NCBI RefSeq assembly: GCF_963678635.1
Contig: NC_087067.1
Location: 58,365,487 to 58,429,486 of the forward strand
Reading direction: 5' to 3'
Origin: Symsagittifera roscoffensis
Taxonomy: Eukaryota; Xenacoelomorpha; Acoela; Convolutidae
DNA length: 64,000 bases
Shown here: in pieces, positions 44,301-57,085 of the stretch
How positions within the stretch are numbered: position 1 is the stretch's first letter
Layout: every line of letters begins with the position of its first letter
Notes under the pieces: model-generated
The model's input: only the letters and a program-made list of their open reading frames with translations
What the model was told of the DNA's origin: nothing
The model's database searches: none
Position numbers and translations under genes: made by a program

Positions 44301-47300
44301 CATCACCAAACCCAAAAAGGCACCACTGTCTTTCAAATTTGTGAAAACTCAAATAATGTCTGGCAGTCAAGACCAAAAAGAAAGAAAAACTGCCAGTACT
44401 GTGACGACATTTTTTTTCGAACAAAAAATCACCACAGCGCAAATTCGCTTCTGCAACTATCGCTTTCCTAGTAGATCTGACGATTGAAACAACAATGAAC
44501 ACATCAAGATGACTTAACTAGCCACACGCTGTCCTCAAAAATGAAAAAATTTGTACCACAAAAAATCGCATCAAAGATGAACACAAAAAAAGACATAATT
44601 CAGAAACATAAATACCAAAATTAAAAACTTAGTACCCCCAGGAACCGTCATTATGTCCACAACGAATTAACACCCCGAAAAAGCGTCCCTGGGTATTTCA
44701 AAGATGTCAAAACTGAAGAAACATTCAATAGCCAGGACCAAAAGATAGTGGAAACTACCAATTTGTGACAACTTTATTGAGACAAAATCACTCCATCCCG
44801 AATTCGCTAGTGCAACAATCGCAAAACTAGTAGAATTGAATATATAAACAAAAATGAGCAAATCAAAAAAACTATGTCAGCCAGTCACTGTGATCAAACA
44901 TGGAAAAACGTGTAACGAGAAAAACCGCATCACTGATAGACACATAAAAAGACATGATTCCAGGAAAAAAAAGTGAAATCAATAATTAAGCCTTCCCAGG
45001 TACCCTTAACAAGTTATAAAGGCATCACCAAACCCAAAAAGGCACCACTGTCTTTCAAATTTGTGAAAACTCAAATAATGTCTGGTAGTCAAGACCAAAA
45101 AGAAAGAAAAACTGCCAGTACTGTGACGACAATTTTTTTCGAACAAAAAATCACCACAGCGCAAATTCGCTTCTGCAACTATCGCCTACCCAGTAGATTT
45201 GACGAATGAAACAACAATGAACACATCAAGATGACTTAACTAGCCACACGCTGTCCTCAAAAATGAAAAAATTTGTACCACAAAAAATCGCATCAAAGAT
45301 GCACACAAAAAAAGACATATTTCAGAAACACAGGAACCAAAATTAAAAAACTAGTACTCCCAGAAACCTTCAGCACGTCCACAACGCATTAACAACCCGA
45401 AAAAGCGTCCCTGGGTATTTCAAAGATGTCAAAACTGAAGAAACATTCAGTAGCCAAGAACAAAAGATAGTGGAAACTACCAACTTGTGACAACTTTATT
45501 GAGACAAAATCACTCCATCGCGAATTCGCTAGTGCAACAATCGCAACACTAGTAGAATTGAATATATGAACAAAAATGAGCAAACCAAAAAAACTATGTC
45601 AGCCAGTCACTGTGATCAAACATGGAAAAACGTGTATCGAGAAAAACCGCATCACTGATAGACACATAAAAAGACATGATTCCAGGAAAAAAAAGTGAAA
45701 TCAATAATTAAGCCTTCCCAGGTACCCTTAGCAAGTTATAAAGGCATCACCAAACCCAAAAAGTCACCACTGTCTTTCAAATTTGTGAAAACTCAAATAA
45801 TGTCTGGCAGTCAAGACCAAAAAGAAAGAAAAACTGCCAGTACTGTGACGACAATTTTTTTCGAACAAAAAATCACCACAGCGCAAATTCGCTTCTGCAA
45901 CTATCGCCTAACCAGTAGGTTTGACGAATGAAACAACAATGAACACATCAAGATGACTTAACTAGCCACACGCTGTCCTCAAAAATGAAAAAATTTGTAC
46001 CACAAAAAAATCGCATCAAAGATGAACACAAAAAAAGACATAATTCAGAAACATAAATACCAAAATTAAAAACTTAGTACTCCCAGGAACCTTCATCATG
46101 TCCACAACGAATTAACACCCCGAAAAAGCGTCCCTGGGTATTTCAAAGATGTCAAAACTGAAGAAACATTCAGTAGCCAGGACCAAAAGATAGTGGAAAC
46201 TACCAATTTGTGACAACTTTATTGAGACAAAATCACTCCATCGCGAATTCGCTAATGCAACAATCGCAACACTAGTAGAATTGAGTATATGAACAAAAAT
46301 GCGCAAATCAAAAAAACTATGTCAGTCAGTCACTGTGATCAAACATGGAAAAACGTGTAACGAGAAAAACCGCATCACTGATAGACACATAAAAAGACAT
46401 GATTCCAGCAAAAAAAGTGAAATCAATAATTAAGCCTTCCCAGGTACTCTTAACAAGTTATAAAGGCATCACCAAACCCAAAAAGGCACCACTGTCTTTC
46501 AAATTTGTGAAAACTCAAATAATGTCTGGCAGTCAAGACCAAAAAGAAAGAAAAACTGCCAGTACTGTGACGACAATTTTTTTCGAACAAAAAATCACCA
46601 CAGCGCAAATTCGCTTCCGCATCTATCGCCTTCCCAGTAGATTTGACGAATGACACAACAATGAACACATCAAGATGACTTAACTAGCCACACGCTGTCC
46701 TCAAAAATGAAAAAATTTGTACCACAAAAAATCGCATCAAAGATGCACACAAAAAAGACATATTTCAGAAACACAATAACCAAAATTAAAAAATTAGTAC
46801 TCCCAGGAACCGCCAGCACGTCCACAACGCATTAACACCCCGAAAAAGCGTCCCTGGGTATTCCAAAGATGTCAAAATTGAAGAAACAATTAGTAGCCAA
46901 GAACAAAAGATTGTGGAAACTACCAATTTGTGACAACTTTATTGAGACAAAATCACTCCAGCGCGAATTCGCTAGTGCAACAATCGCAACACGAGTAGAA
47001 TTGAATAAATGAACAAAAATGAGCTCATCAAAAAAACGATGTCAGCCAGTCACTGTGATCAAACATGGAAAAACGTGTAACGAGAAAAACCGCATCACTG
47101 ATACACACATAAAAAGACATGATTCCAGGAAAAAAAAGTGAAATCAATAATTAAGCCTTCCCAGAAACCCTTAACAAGTTATAGAGGCATCACCAAACCC
47201 AAAAAGGCACCACTGTCTATCAAATTTGTGAAAACTCAAATAATGTCTGGCAGTCAAGACCAAAAAGAAAGAAAAACTGCCAGTAATGTGACGACAATTT

Positions 47301-48999
47301 TTTTTCGAACAAAAAATCACCACAGCTCAAATTCGCTTCTGTAACTATCGCCTTCCCAGTAGATTTGACGAATGAAACAACAATGAACACATCAAGATGA
47401 CTTAACTAGCCACACGCTGTCCTCAAAAATGAAAAAAATTGTACCACAAAAAATCGCATCAAAGATGCACACAAAAAAAGACGTATTTCAGAAAAACAAG
47501 AACCAAAATTAAAAAATTAGTACTCCCAGGAACCGTCAGCACGTCCACAACGCATTAACACCCCAAAAAAGAGTCCCTGGGTATTTCAAAGATGTCAAAA
47601 CTGAAGAAACATTCAGTAGCCAAGACCAAAAGATAGTGGAAACTACCAATTTGTGACAACTTTATTGAGACAAAATCACTCCGGCGCAAATTCGCTAGTG
47701 CAACAATCGCAACACTAGTAGATTTGAATAAATGAACAAAAATGAGCACATCAAAAAGACTATGTCAACCAGTCACTGTGATCAAAAATGGAAAAACTTG
47801 TAACGAGAAAAACCGCATCACTGATAGACACATAAAAAGACATGATTCCAGGAAAAAAGTGAAATCAATAATTAAGCCTTCCCAGGTACCCTTAACAAGT
47901 TATAAAGGCATCACCAAACCCAAAAAGGCACCACTGTCTTTCAAATTTGTGGAAACTCAAATAATGTCTGGCAGTCAAGACCAAAAAGAAAGAAAAACTG
48001 CCAGTACTGTGACGACAATTTTTTTCGAGCAAAAAATCACCACAGCGCAAACTCGATTCTGCAACTATCGCCTAACCACTAGATTTGACGAATGAAACAA
48101 CACTGAACACATCAAGATGACTTAACTAGCCACACGCTGTCCTCAAATATGAAAAAAATTGTACCCCAAAAAATCGCATCAAAGATGCACACAAGAAAAG
48201 ACATATTTCAGAAACACAAGAACCAAAATTAAAAAATTAGTAATCCCAGGAACCGTAAGCACGTCCACAACGCATTAACATTCCGAAAAAGCGTCCCTGG
48301 GTGTTTGAAACATGTCAAAATTGAAGAAACATTCAGTAGCCAAGAACAAAAGATAGTGGAAACTACCAATTTGCGACAACTTTATTGAGACAAAATCACT
48401 CCAGCGCAAATTCGCTAGTGCAACAATCGCAACACGAGTAGAATTGAATAAATTAACAAAAATGAGCACATCAAAAAAAACTATGTCAGCCAGTCACTGT
48501 GATCAAACATGGAAAAACGTGTAACGAGAAAAACCGCATCACTGATAGACACAAAAGACATGATTCCAGGAAAAAAAAAGTGAAATCAATAATTAAGCCT
48601 TCCCAGGTACCCTTAACAAGTTATAAAGGCATCACCAAACCAAAAAAGGCACCACTGTCTTTCAAATTTGTGAAAACTCAAATAATGTCTGGCAGTCAAG
48701 ACCAAAAAGAAAGAAAAACTGCCAGTACTGTGACGACAATTTTTTTTTCAACAAAAAATCACCACAGCTCAAATTCGCTTCTGCAACTATCGCCTACCCA
48801 TCAGATTTGACGAATGAAACAACAATGAACACATCAAGATGACCTAACTAGCCACACGCTGTCCTCAAAAATGAAAAAAATTGTACCACAAAAAATCGCA
48901 TCATAGATGCACACAAAAAAAGACATATTTCAGAAACACAAGAACCAAAATTAAAAACTTGGTACTCCCAGGAACCGTCAGCACGTCCACAACGCATTA

Positions 49000-50700
49000 A
49001 CACCCCGAAAAAGCGTCCCTGGGTATTTCAAAGATGTCAAAACTGAAGAAACATTCAGTAGCCAAGACCAAAAGATAGTGGAAACTACCAGTTTGTGACA
49101 ACTTTATTGAGACAAAATCACTCCAGCGCAAATTCGCTAGTGCAACAATCGCAACACTAGTAGATTTGAATAAATGAACAAAAATGAGCACATCAAAAAG
49201 GCTATGTCAACCAGTCACTGTGATCAAAAATGGAAAAACTTGTAACGAGAAAAACCGCATCACTGCACATAAAAAGACATGATTCCAGGAAAAAATTGAA
49301 ATCAATAATTAAGCCTTCCCAGGTACCCTTAACAAGTTATAAAGGCATCATCAAACCCAAAAAGGCACCACTGTCTTTCAAATTTGTGAAAACTCAAATA
49401 ATGTCTGGCAGTCAAGACCAAAAAGAAAGAAAAACTGCCAGTACTGTGACGACAATTTTTTTCGAACAAAAAATCACCACAGCGCAAACTCGCTTCTGCT
49501 ACTATCGCCTAACCAGTAGATTTGACGAATGAAACAACACTGAACACATCAAGATGACTTAACTAGCCACACGCTGTCCTCAAAATGAAAAAATTTGTAC
49601 CACAAAAAATCGCATCAAAGATGAACACAAAAAAAAGACATAATTCAGAAACATACATACCAAAATTAAAAACATAGTACTCCCAGGAACCGTCGGCATG
49701 TCCACAACGCATTAACACCCCGAAAAAGCGTCCCTGGGTATTTCAAAGATGTCAAAACTGAAGAAACATTCAGTAGTCAAGACCAAAAGATAGTGGAAAC
49801 TACCAATTTGTGACAACTTTATTGAGACAAAATCACTCCAGCGCGAATTCGCTAGTGCAACAATCGCAACACTAGTAGAATTGATTAAATGAACAAAAAT
49901 GAGCACATCAAAAATTTATGTCAGCCAGTCACTGTGATCAAAAATGGAAAAACGTGTAACGAGAAAAACCGCATCACTGATAGACACATAAAAAGACATG
50001 ATTCCAGGAAAAAAAGTGAAATAAAAAATTAAGCCTTCCCAAGTACCCTTAACAAGTTATAAAGGCATCACCAAACCCAAAAAGGCACCACTACCTTTCA
50101 AATTCGTAGTCAAGACCAAAACGAAAGAAAAACTGCCAGTTCTGTGACGACAATTTTTTTTCGAACAAAAAATCACCACAGCGCAAATTCGCTTCTGCAA
50201 CTATCGCCTACCCAGTGGATTTGACGAATGAAACAACAATGAACACATCAAGATGACTTAACTAGCCACACACTGTCCTCAAAAATGAAAAAATTGTATC
50301 ACAAAAAATCGCATCAAAGATGAACACAAAAAAGTCATATTTCAGAAACATAAATACCAAAATTAAAACCTTGTACTCCCAGGAACCGTCAGCATGTCTA
50401 CAACGCAATAACATCCCGAAAAAGCGTCCCTGGGTATTTCAAAGATGTCAAAACTGAAGCAACATTCAGGAGCCAAGACCAAAAGATAGTGGAAACTACC
50501 AACTTGTGACAACTTTATTGAGACAAAATCACTCCAGCGCAAATTCGCTAGTGCAACAATCGCAACACTAGTAAAATTGAATAAATGAACAAAAATGAGC
50601 ACATCAAAAAAACTATGTCAGCCAGTCACTGTGATCAAAAATGGAAAAACGTGTAACGAGAAAAACCGCATCACTGATAGACTCATAAAAAAACATGATT
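49000..50700. repeat. Satellite 2 higher-order segment, copy 1
   Basis: This stretch recurs at about 51850-53550 with an offset of 2850-2859 bp. It shares rare variants: CACTGCACATAAAAAG at 49261 and 52111, GTCGGCATGTCC near 49692 and 52551, a ~22-bp deletion near 50105 and 52960, and CAGGAGCCAAGACC near 50468 and 53327. Borders are approximate. Confidence 0.75.
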
Positions 50701-51849
50701 CCAGGGAAAAAAAGAGAAATCAATAATTAAGCCTTCCCAGGTACCCTTAACAAGTTATAAAGGCATCACCAAACCCAAAAAGGCACCACTGTCTTTCAAA
50801 TTTGTGAAAACTCAAATAATGTCTGGTAGTCAGGACCAAATAGAAAGGAAAACTGCCAGTACTGTGACGACTATTTTTTTCGAACAAAAAATCACCACAG
50901 CGCAAATTCGCTTCTGCAACTATCGCCTACCCAGTAGATTTGAAGAATGAAACAACAATGAACACATCAAGATGACTTAACTAGCCACACACTGTCCTCA
51001 AAAATGAAAAAATTGTAACACAAAAAATCGCATCAAAGATGAACACAAAAAAGTCATATTTCAGAAACATAAAAACTAAAATTAAAACCTTAGTACTCCC
51101 AGGAACCGTCAGCATGTCTGCAACGCATTAACATCCCGAAAAAGCGTCCCTGGGTATTTCAAAGATGTCAAAACTGAAGAAAGATTCAGTAGCCAAGACC
51201 AAAAGATAGTGGAAACTACCAGTTTGTGACAACTTTATTGAGACAAAATCACTCCAGCGCAAATTCGCTAGTGCAACAATCGCAACACTAGTAGATTTGA
51301 ATAAATGAACAAAAATGAGCACATCAAAAATTTATGTCAGCCAGTCACTGTGATCAAAAATGGAAAAACGTGTAACGAGAAAAACCGCATCACTGATAGA
51401 CACATAAAAAGACATGATTCCAGGAAAAAAAGTGAAATAAAAAATTAAGCCTTCCCAAGTACCCTTAACAAGTTATAAAGGCATCACCAAACCCAAAAAG
51501 GCACCACTACCTTTCAAATTCGTGAAAACTCAAAAAATATCTGGTAGTCAAGACCAAAACGAAAGAAAAACTGCCAGTTCTGTGACGACAATTTTTTTTC
51601 GAACAAAAAATCACCACAGCGCAAATTCGCTTCTGCAACTATCGCCTACCCAGTGGATTTGACGAATGAAACAACAATGAACACATCAAGATGACTTAAC
51701 TAGCCACACACTGTCCTCAAAAATGAAAAAATTGTATCACAAAAAATCGCATCAAAGATGAACACAAAAAAGTCATATTTCAGAAACATAAATACCAAAA
51801 TTAAAACCTTAGTACTCCCAGGAACCGTCAGCACGTCCACAACGCATTA

Positions 51850-53550
51850 ACACCCCGAAAAAGCGTCCCTGGGTATTTCAAAGATGTCAAAACTGAAGAA
51901 ACATTCAGTAGTCAAGACCAAAAGATAGTTGAAACTACCAATTTGTGACAACTTTATTGAGACAAAATCACTCCAGCGCAAATTCGCTAGTGCAACAATC
52001 GCAACACTAGTAGATTTGAATAAATGAACAAAAATGAGCACATCAAAAAGGCTATGTCAACCAGTCACTGTGATCAAAAATGGAAAAACTTGTAACGAGA
52101 AAAACCGCATCACTGCACATAAAAAGACATGATTCCAGGAAAAAAATTGAAATCAATAATTAAGCCTTCCCAGGTACCCTTAACAAGTTATAAAGGCATC
52201 ACCAAACCCAAAAAGGCACCACTGTCTTTCAAATTTGTGAAAACTCAAATAATGTCTGGCAGTCAAGACCAAAAAGAAAGAAAAACTGCCAGTTCTGTGA
52301 CGACAATTTTTTTTCGAACAAAAAATCACCACAGCGCGAATTCGCTTCTGCAACTATCGCCTACCCAGTGGATTTGACGAATGAAACAACAATGAACACA
52401 TCAAGATGACTTAACTAGCCACACACTGTCCTCAAAAATGAAAAAAATTGTACCACAAAAAACCGCATCAAAGATGAACACAAAAAAAAGACATAATTCA
52501 GAAACATACATACCAAAATTAAAAACATAGTACTCCCAGGAACCGTCGGCATGTCCACAACGCATTAACACCCCGAAAAAGCGTCCCTGGGTATTTCAAA
52601 GATTTCAAAACTGAAGAAACATTCAGTAGTCAAGACCAAAAGATAGTGGAAACTACCAATTTGTGACAACTTTATTGAGACAAAATCACTCCAGCGCGAA
52701 TTCGCTAGTGCAACAATCGCAACACTAGTAGAATTGATTAAATGAACAAAAATGAGCACATCAAAAATTTATGTCAGCCAGTCACTGTGATCAAAAATGG
52801 AAAAACGTGTAACGAGAAAAACCGCATCACTGATAGACACATAAAAAGACATGATTCCAGGAAAAAAATTGAAATAAAAAATTAAGCCTTCCCAAGTACC
52901 CTTAACAAGTTATAAAGGCATCACCAAACCCAAAAAGGCACCACTACCTTTCAAATTCGTAGTCAAGACCAAAACGAAAGAAAAACTGCCAGTTCTGTGA
53001 CGACAATTTTTTTTCGAACAAAAAATCACCACAGCGCAAATTCGCTTCTGCAACTATCGCCTACCCAGTGGATTTGACGAATGAAACAACAATGAACACA
53101 TCAAGATGACTTAACTAGCCACACACTGTCCTCAAAAATGAAAAAATTGTATCACAAAAAATCGCATCAAAGTTGAACACAAAAAAGTCATATTTCAGAA
53201 ACATAAATACCAAAATTAAAACCTTAGTACTCCCAGGAACCGTCAGCATGTCTACAACGCATTAACATCCCGAAAAAGCGTCCCTGGGTATTTCAAAGAT
53301 GTCAAAACTGAAGCAACATTCAGGAGCCAAGACCAAAAGATAGTGGAAACTACCAACTTGTGACAACTTTATTGAGACAAAATCACTCCAGCGCAAATTC
53401 GCTAGTGCAACAATCGCAACACTAGTAAAATTGAATAAATGAACAAAAATGAGCACATCAAAAAAACTATGTCAGCCAGTCACTGTGATCAAAAATGGAA
53501 AAACGTGTAACGAGAAAAACCGCATCACTGATAGACACATAAAAAAACAT
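51850..53550. repeat. Satellite 2 higher-order segment, copy 2
   Basis: Counterpart of 49000-50700. The sequence after copy 1 (50700-51350) matches 54280-54930 instead, offset about 3577, so an extra ~720-bp dimer lies between in the second copy. Confidence 0.72.
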
Positions 53551-56500
53551 GATTCCTGGGAAAAAAAGTGAAATAAAAAATTAAGCCTTCCCAAGTACCC
53601 TTAACAAGTTATACAGGCATCACCAAACCCAAAAAGGCACCACTACCTTTCAAATTCGTGAAAACTCAAATAATATCTGGTAGTCAAGACCAAAACGAAA
53701 GAAAAACTGCCAGTTCTGTGACGACAATTTTTTTTCGAACAAAAAATCAACACAGCGCAAATTCGCTTCTGCAACTATCGCCTACCCAGTGGATTTGACG
53801 AATGAAACAACAATGAACACATCAAGATGACTTAACTAGCCACACGCTGTCCTCAAAATGAAAAAGTTTGTACCACAAAAAACCGCATCAAAGATGAACA
53901 CAAAAAAGTCATATTTCAGAAACATAAATACCAAAATTAAAACCTTAGTACTCCCAGGAACCGTCAGCATGTCTACAACGCATTAACATCCCGAAAAAGC
54001 GTCCCTGGGTATTTCAAAGATGTCAAAACTGAAGCCACATTCAGGAGCCAAGACCAAAAGATAGTGGAAACTACCAACTTGTGACAACTTTATTGAGACA
54101 AAATCACTCCAGCGCAAATTCGCTAGTGCAACAATCGCAACACTAGTAAAATTGAATAAATGAACAAAAATGAGCACATCAAAAAAACTATGTCAGCCAG
54201 TCACTGTGATCAAAAATGGAAAAACGTGTAACGAGAAAAACCGCATCACTGATAGACACATAAAAAAACATGATTCCAGGGAAAAAAAGTGAAATCAATA
54301 ATTAAGCCTTCCCAGGTACCCTTAACAAGTTATAAAGGCATCACCAAACCCAAAAAGGCACCACTGTCTTTCAAATTTGTGAAAACTCAAATAATGTCTG
54401 GTAGTCAAGACCAAATAGAAAGAAAAACTGCCAGTACTGTGACGACAATTTTTTTCGAACAAAAAATCACCACAGCGCAAATTCGCTTCTGCAACTATCG
54501 CCTACCCAGTAGATTTGACGAATGAAACAACAATGAACACATCAAGATGACTTAACTAGCCACACACTGTCCTCAAAAATGAAAAAAATTGTATCACAAA
54601 AAATCGCATCAAAGATGAACACAAAAAAGTCATATTTCAGAAACATAAAAACTAAAATTAAAACCCTAGTGCTCCCAGGAACCGTCAGCATGTCTGCAAC
54701 GCATTAACATCCCGAAAAAGCGTCCCTGGGTATTTCAAAGATGTCAAAACTGAAGAAAGATTCAGTAGCCAAGACCAAAAGATAAAGGAAACTACCAATT
54801 TGTGACAACTTTATTGAGACAAAATCACTCCAGCGCAAATTCGCTAGTGCAACAATCGCAACACTAGTAGAATTGAATAAATGAACAAAAATGAGCACAT
54901 CAAAAAAACTATGTCAGCCAGTCACTGTGATCAAAAATGGAAAAACGTGTAACGAGAAAAACCGCATCACTGACAGCACATAAAAAGACATGATTCCAGG
55001 AAAAAAAAGTGAAATCAATAATTAAGCCTTCCCAGGCCCTTAACAAGTTATAAAGGCATCACCAAACCCAAAAAGGCACCACTGTCTTTCAAATTTGTGA
55101 AAACTCAAATAATGTCTGGCAGTCAAGACCAAAACGAAAGAAAAACTGCCAGTACTGTGACGACAATTTTTTTCAAACAAAAAATCACCACAGCGCAAAT
55201 TCGCTTCTGCAACTATCGCCTTCCCAGTAGATTTGACAAATGACACAACAATGAACACATCAAAATGACTTAACTAGCCACACGTTGTCCTCAAAAATGA
55301 AAAAAATTTGTACCACAAAAAATCGCATCAAAGATGCACACAAAAAAAGACATATTTCAGAAACACAAGAACCAAATATAAAAACTTAGTACTCACAGGA
55401 ACCGTCAGCACGTCCACAACGCATTAACACCCCGAAAAAGCGTCCCTGGGTATTTCAAAGATGTCAAAACTGAAGAAACATTCAGTAGCCAAGAACAAAA
55501 GATAGTGGAATCTACCAATTTGTGACAACTTTATTGAGACAAAATCACTCCAGCGCAAATTCGCTAGTGCAACAATCGCAACACTAGTAGATTTCAATAA
55601 ATGAACAAAAATGAGCACATCAAAAAAGCTATGTCAACCAGTCACTGTGATCAAAAATGGAAAAACTTGTAACGACAAAAACCGCATCACTGATAGACAC
55701 ATAAAAAGACATGATTCCAGGAAAAAAAGTGAAATCAATAATTAAGCCTTCCCAGGTACCCTTAACAAGTTATAAAGGCATCACCAAACCAAAAAAGGCA
55801 CCACTGTCTTTCAAAATTGTGAAAACTCAAATAATGTCTGGCAGTCAAGACCAAAAAGAAAGAAAAACTGCCAGTACTGTGACGACAATTTTTTTCGAAC
55901 AAAAAATCACCACAGCGCAAACTCGCTTCTGCAACTATCGCCTAACCAGTATATTTGACGAATGAAACAACACTGAACACATCAAGATGACTTAACTAGC
56001 CACACGTTGTCCTCAAAAATGAAAAAATTTGTACCACAAAAAATCGCATCAAAGATGAACACAAAAAGACATAATTCAGAAACATACTTACCAAAATTAA
56101 ACACTTAGTACTCCCAGGAACCGTCAGCATGTCCACAACGCATTAACACCCCGAAAAAGCGTCCCTGGGTATTTCAAAGATGTCAAAACTGAAGAAACAT
56201 TCAGTAGCCAAGACCAAAAGATAGTGGAAACTACCAATTTGTGACAACTTTATTGAGACAAAATCACTCCAGCGCGAATTCGCTAGTGCAACAATCGCAA
56301 CACTAGTAGAATTGATTAAATGAACAAAAATGAGCACATCAAAAAAAACTATGTCAGCCAGTCACTTTGATCAAAAATGGAAAAACGTGTAACGAGAAAA
56401 ACCGCATCACTGATAGACACATAAAAAGACATGATTCCAGGAAAAAAGAGGTGAAATCAAAAATTAAGCCTTCCCAGGTACCCTTAACATGTTATAAAGG

Positions 56501-56800
56501 CATTACCAAACCTAAAAAGGCACCACTGTCTTTCAAATTTGTGAAAACTCAAATAATGTCTGGTAGTCAAGACCAAAAAGAAAGAAAAATTGCCAGTACT
56601 GTGACGACAATTTTTTTGGAACAAAAAATCACCTCAGCGCAAATTCGCTTCTGCAGCGATCGCTGACCCAGTAGATTTGTTGAATGGACCAATAATGAAC
56701 ACATCAAGATGACTTTACTAGCCACACACACTCCTAAAAAATGAAAAAAAAATGTACCACAAAAAATCGCTTGAAGGATGAACACATAAAAAGACATATT

Positions 56801-57085
56801 TGACATTGCCAAATAGAGACTACGTGACGTTTACGGTCCGATAGTAACTGAATGTTACGCAACAAAAAAAGTACCTTGCAGTTAAGAAAAAAAAATTAAA
56901 ACAACATTTCAGAACAACAACAAAAGCAACAACGAAGCAACAACAACAGCGACAACAACAACAGCAACAACGACAACAGCAACAAAGACAACAACTAGAG
57001 CAACAACAACATTCACAACAAGGATCATCAGAATGGTGGTTCTCTAATTGAATTCAACAATTGTACTACGAGATGCTTATAAAAA
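56801..57085 (+). other. Junction with CAA/CAG-rich tract and a possible Gln-rich coding end
   Basis: Between satellites 2 and 3 lies non-satellite DNA with an interrupted CAA/CAG tract at about 56912-57020. The frame 56848-57051 is open for 67 codons without ATG and gives a Gln/Arg-rich run followed by LEQQQHSQQGSSEWWFSN and TGA. A CATTTCAG just before the tract resembles a splice acceptor. It may be the last exon or a relic of a Gln-rich gene, or simply a decayed microsatellite. Confidence 0.35.

Larger units (their letters stand above)
38362..56800. repeat. Satellite 2 (~721-bp dimeric tandem units)
   Basis: About 25 units follow head to tail. The block AACACCCCGAAAAAGCGTCC recurs near 40209, 40931, 41654, 44670, 45391 and so on, mostly 718-723 bp apart. 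Each unit contains two related halves of ~360 bp: one holds GCGCGAATTCGCTAGTGC, the other GCGCAAATTCGCTTCTGC, and GATTCCAGG...CTTCCCAGG aligns with the GTACTCCCAGG block in the other half. Each full unit therefore carries GCGAATTCGC, a 10-bp palindrome. Irregular units occur near 41890, 43030, 50100 and 52960. Small open frames of 64-84 codons repeat once per unit on both strands but have no start context, motif or independent conservation and are not called genes. Confidence 0.96.

Noticed and set aside
38362-56800. CENP-B box in satellite 2
   Set aside because: The ATTCGTC-like word on the minus strand lacks the rest of the box; no match was found in the other satellites either.
38353-56812. 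Repeated 64-117-codon frames on both strands of satellite 2
   Set aside because: The same peptides appear in unit after unit on both strands because the DNA repeats. Frames break with simple indels and no start context or motif supports translation.
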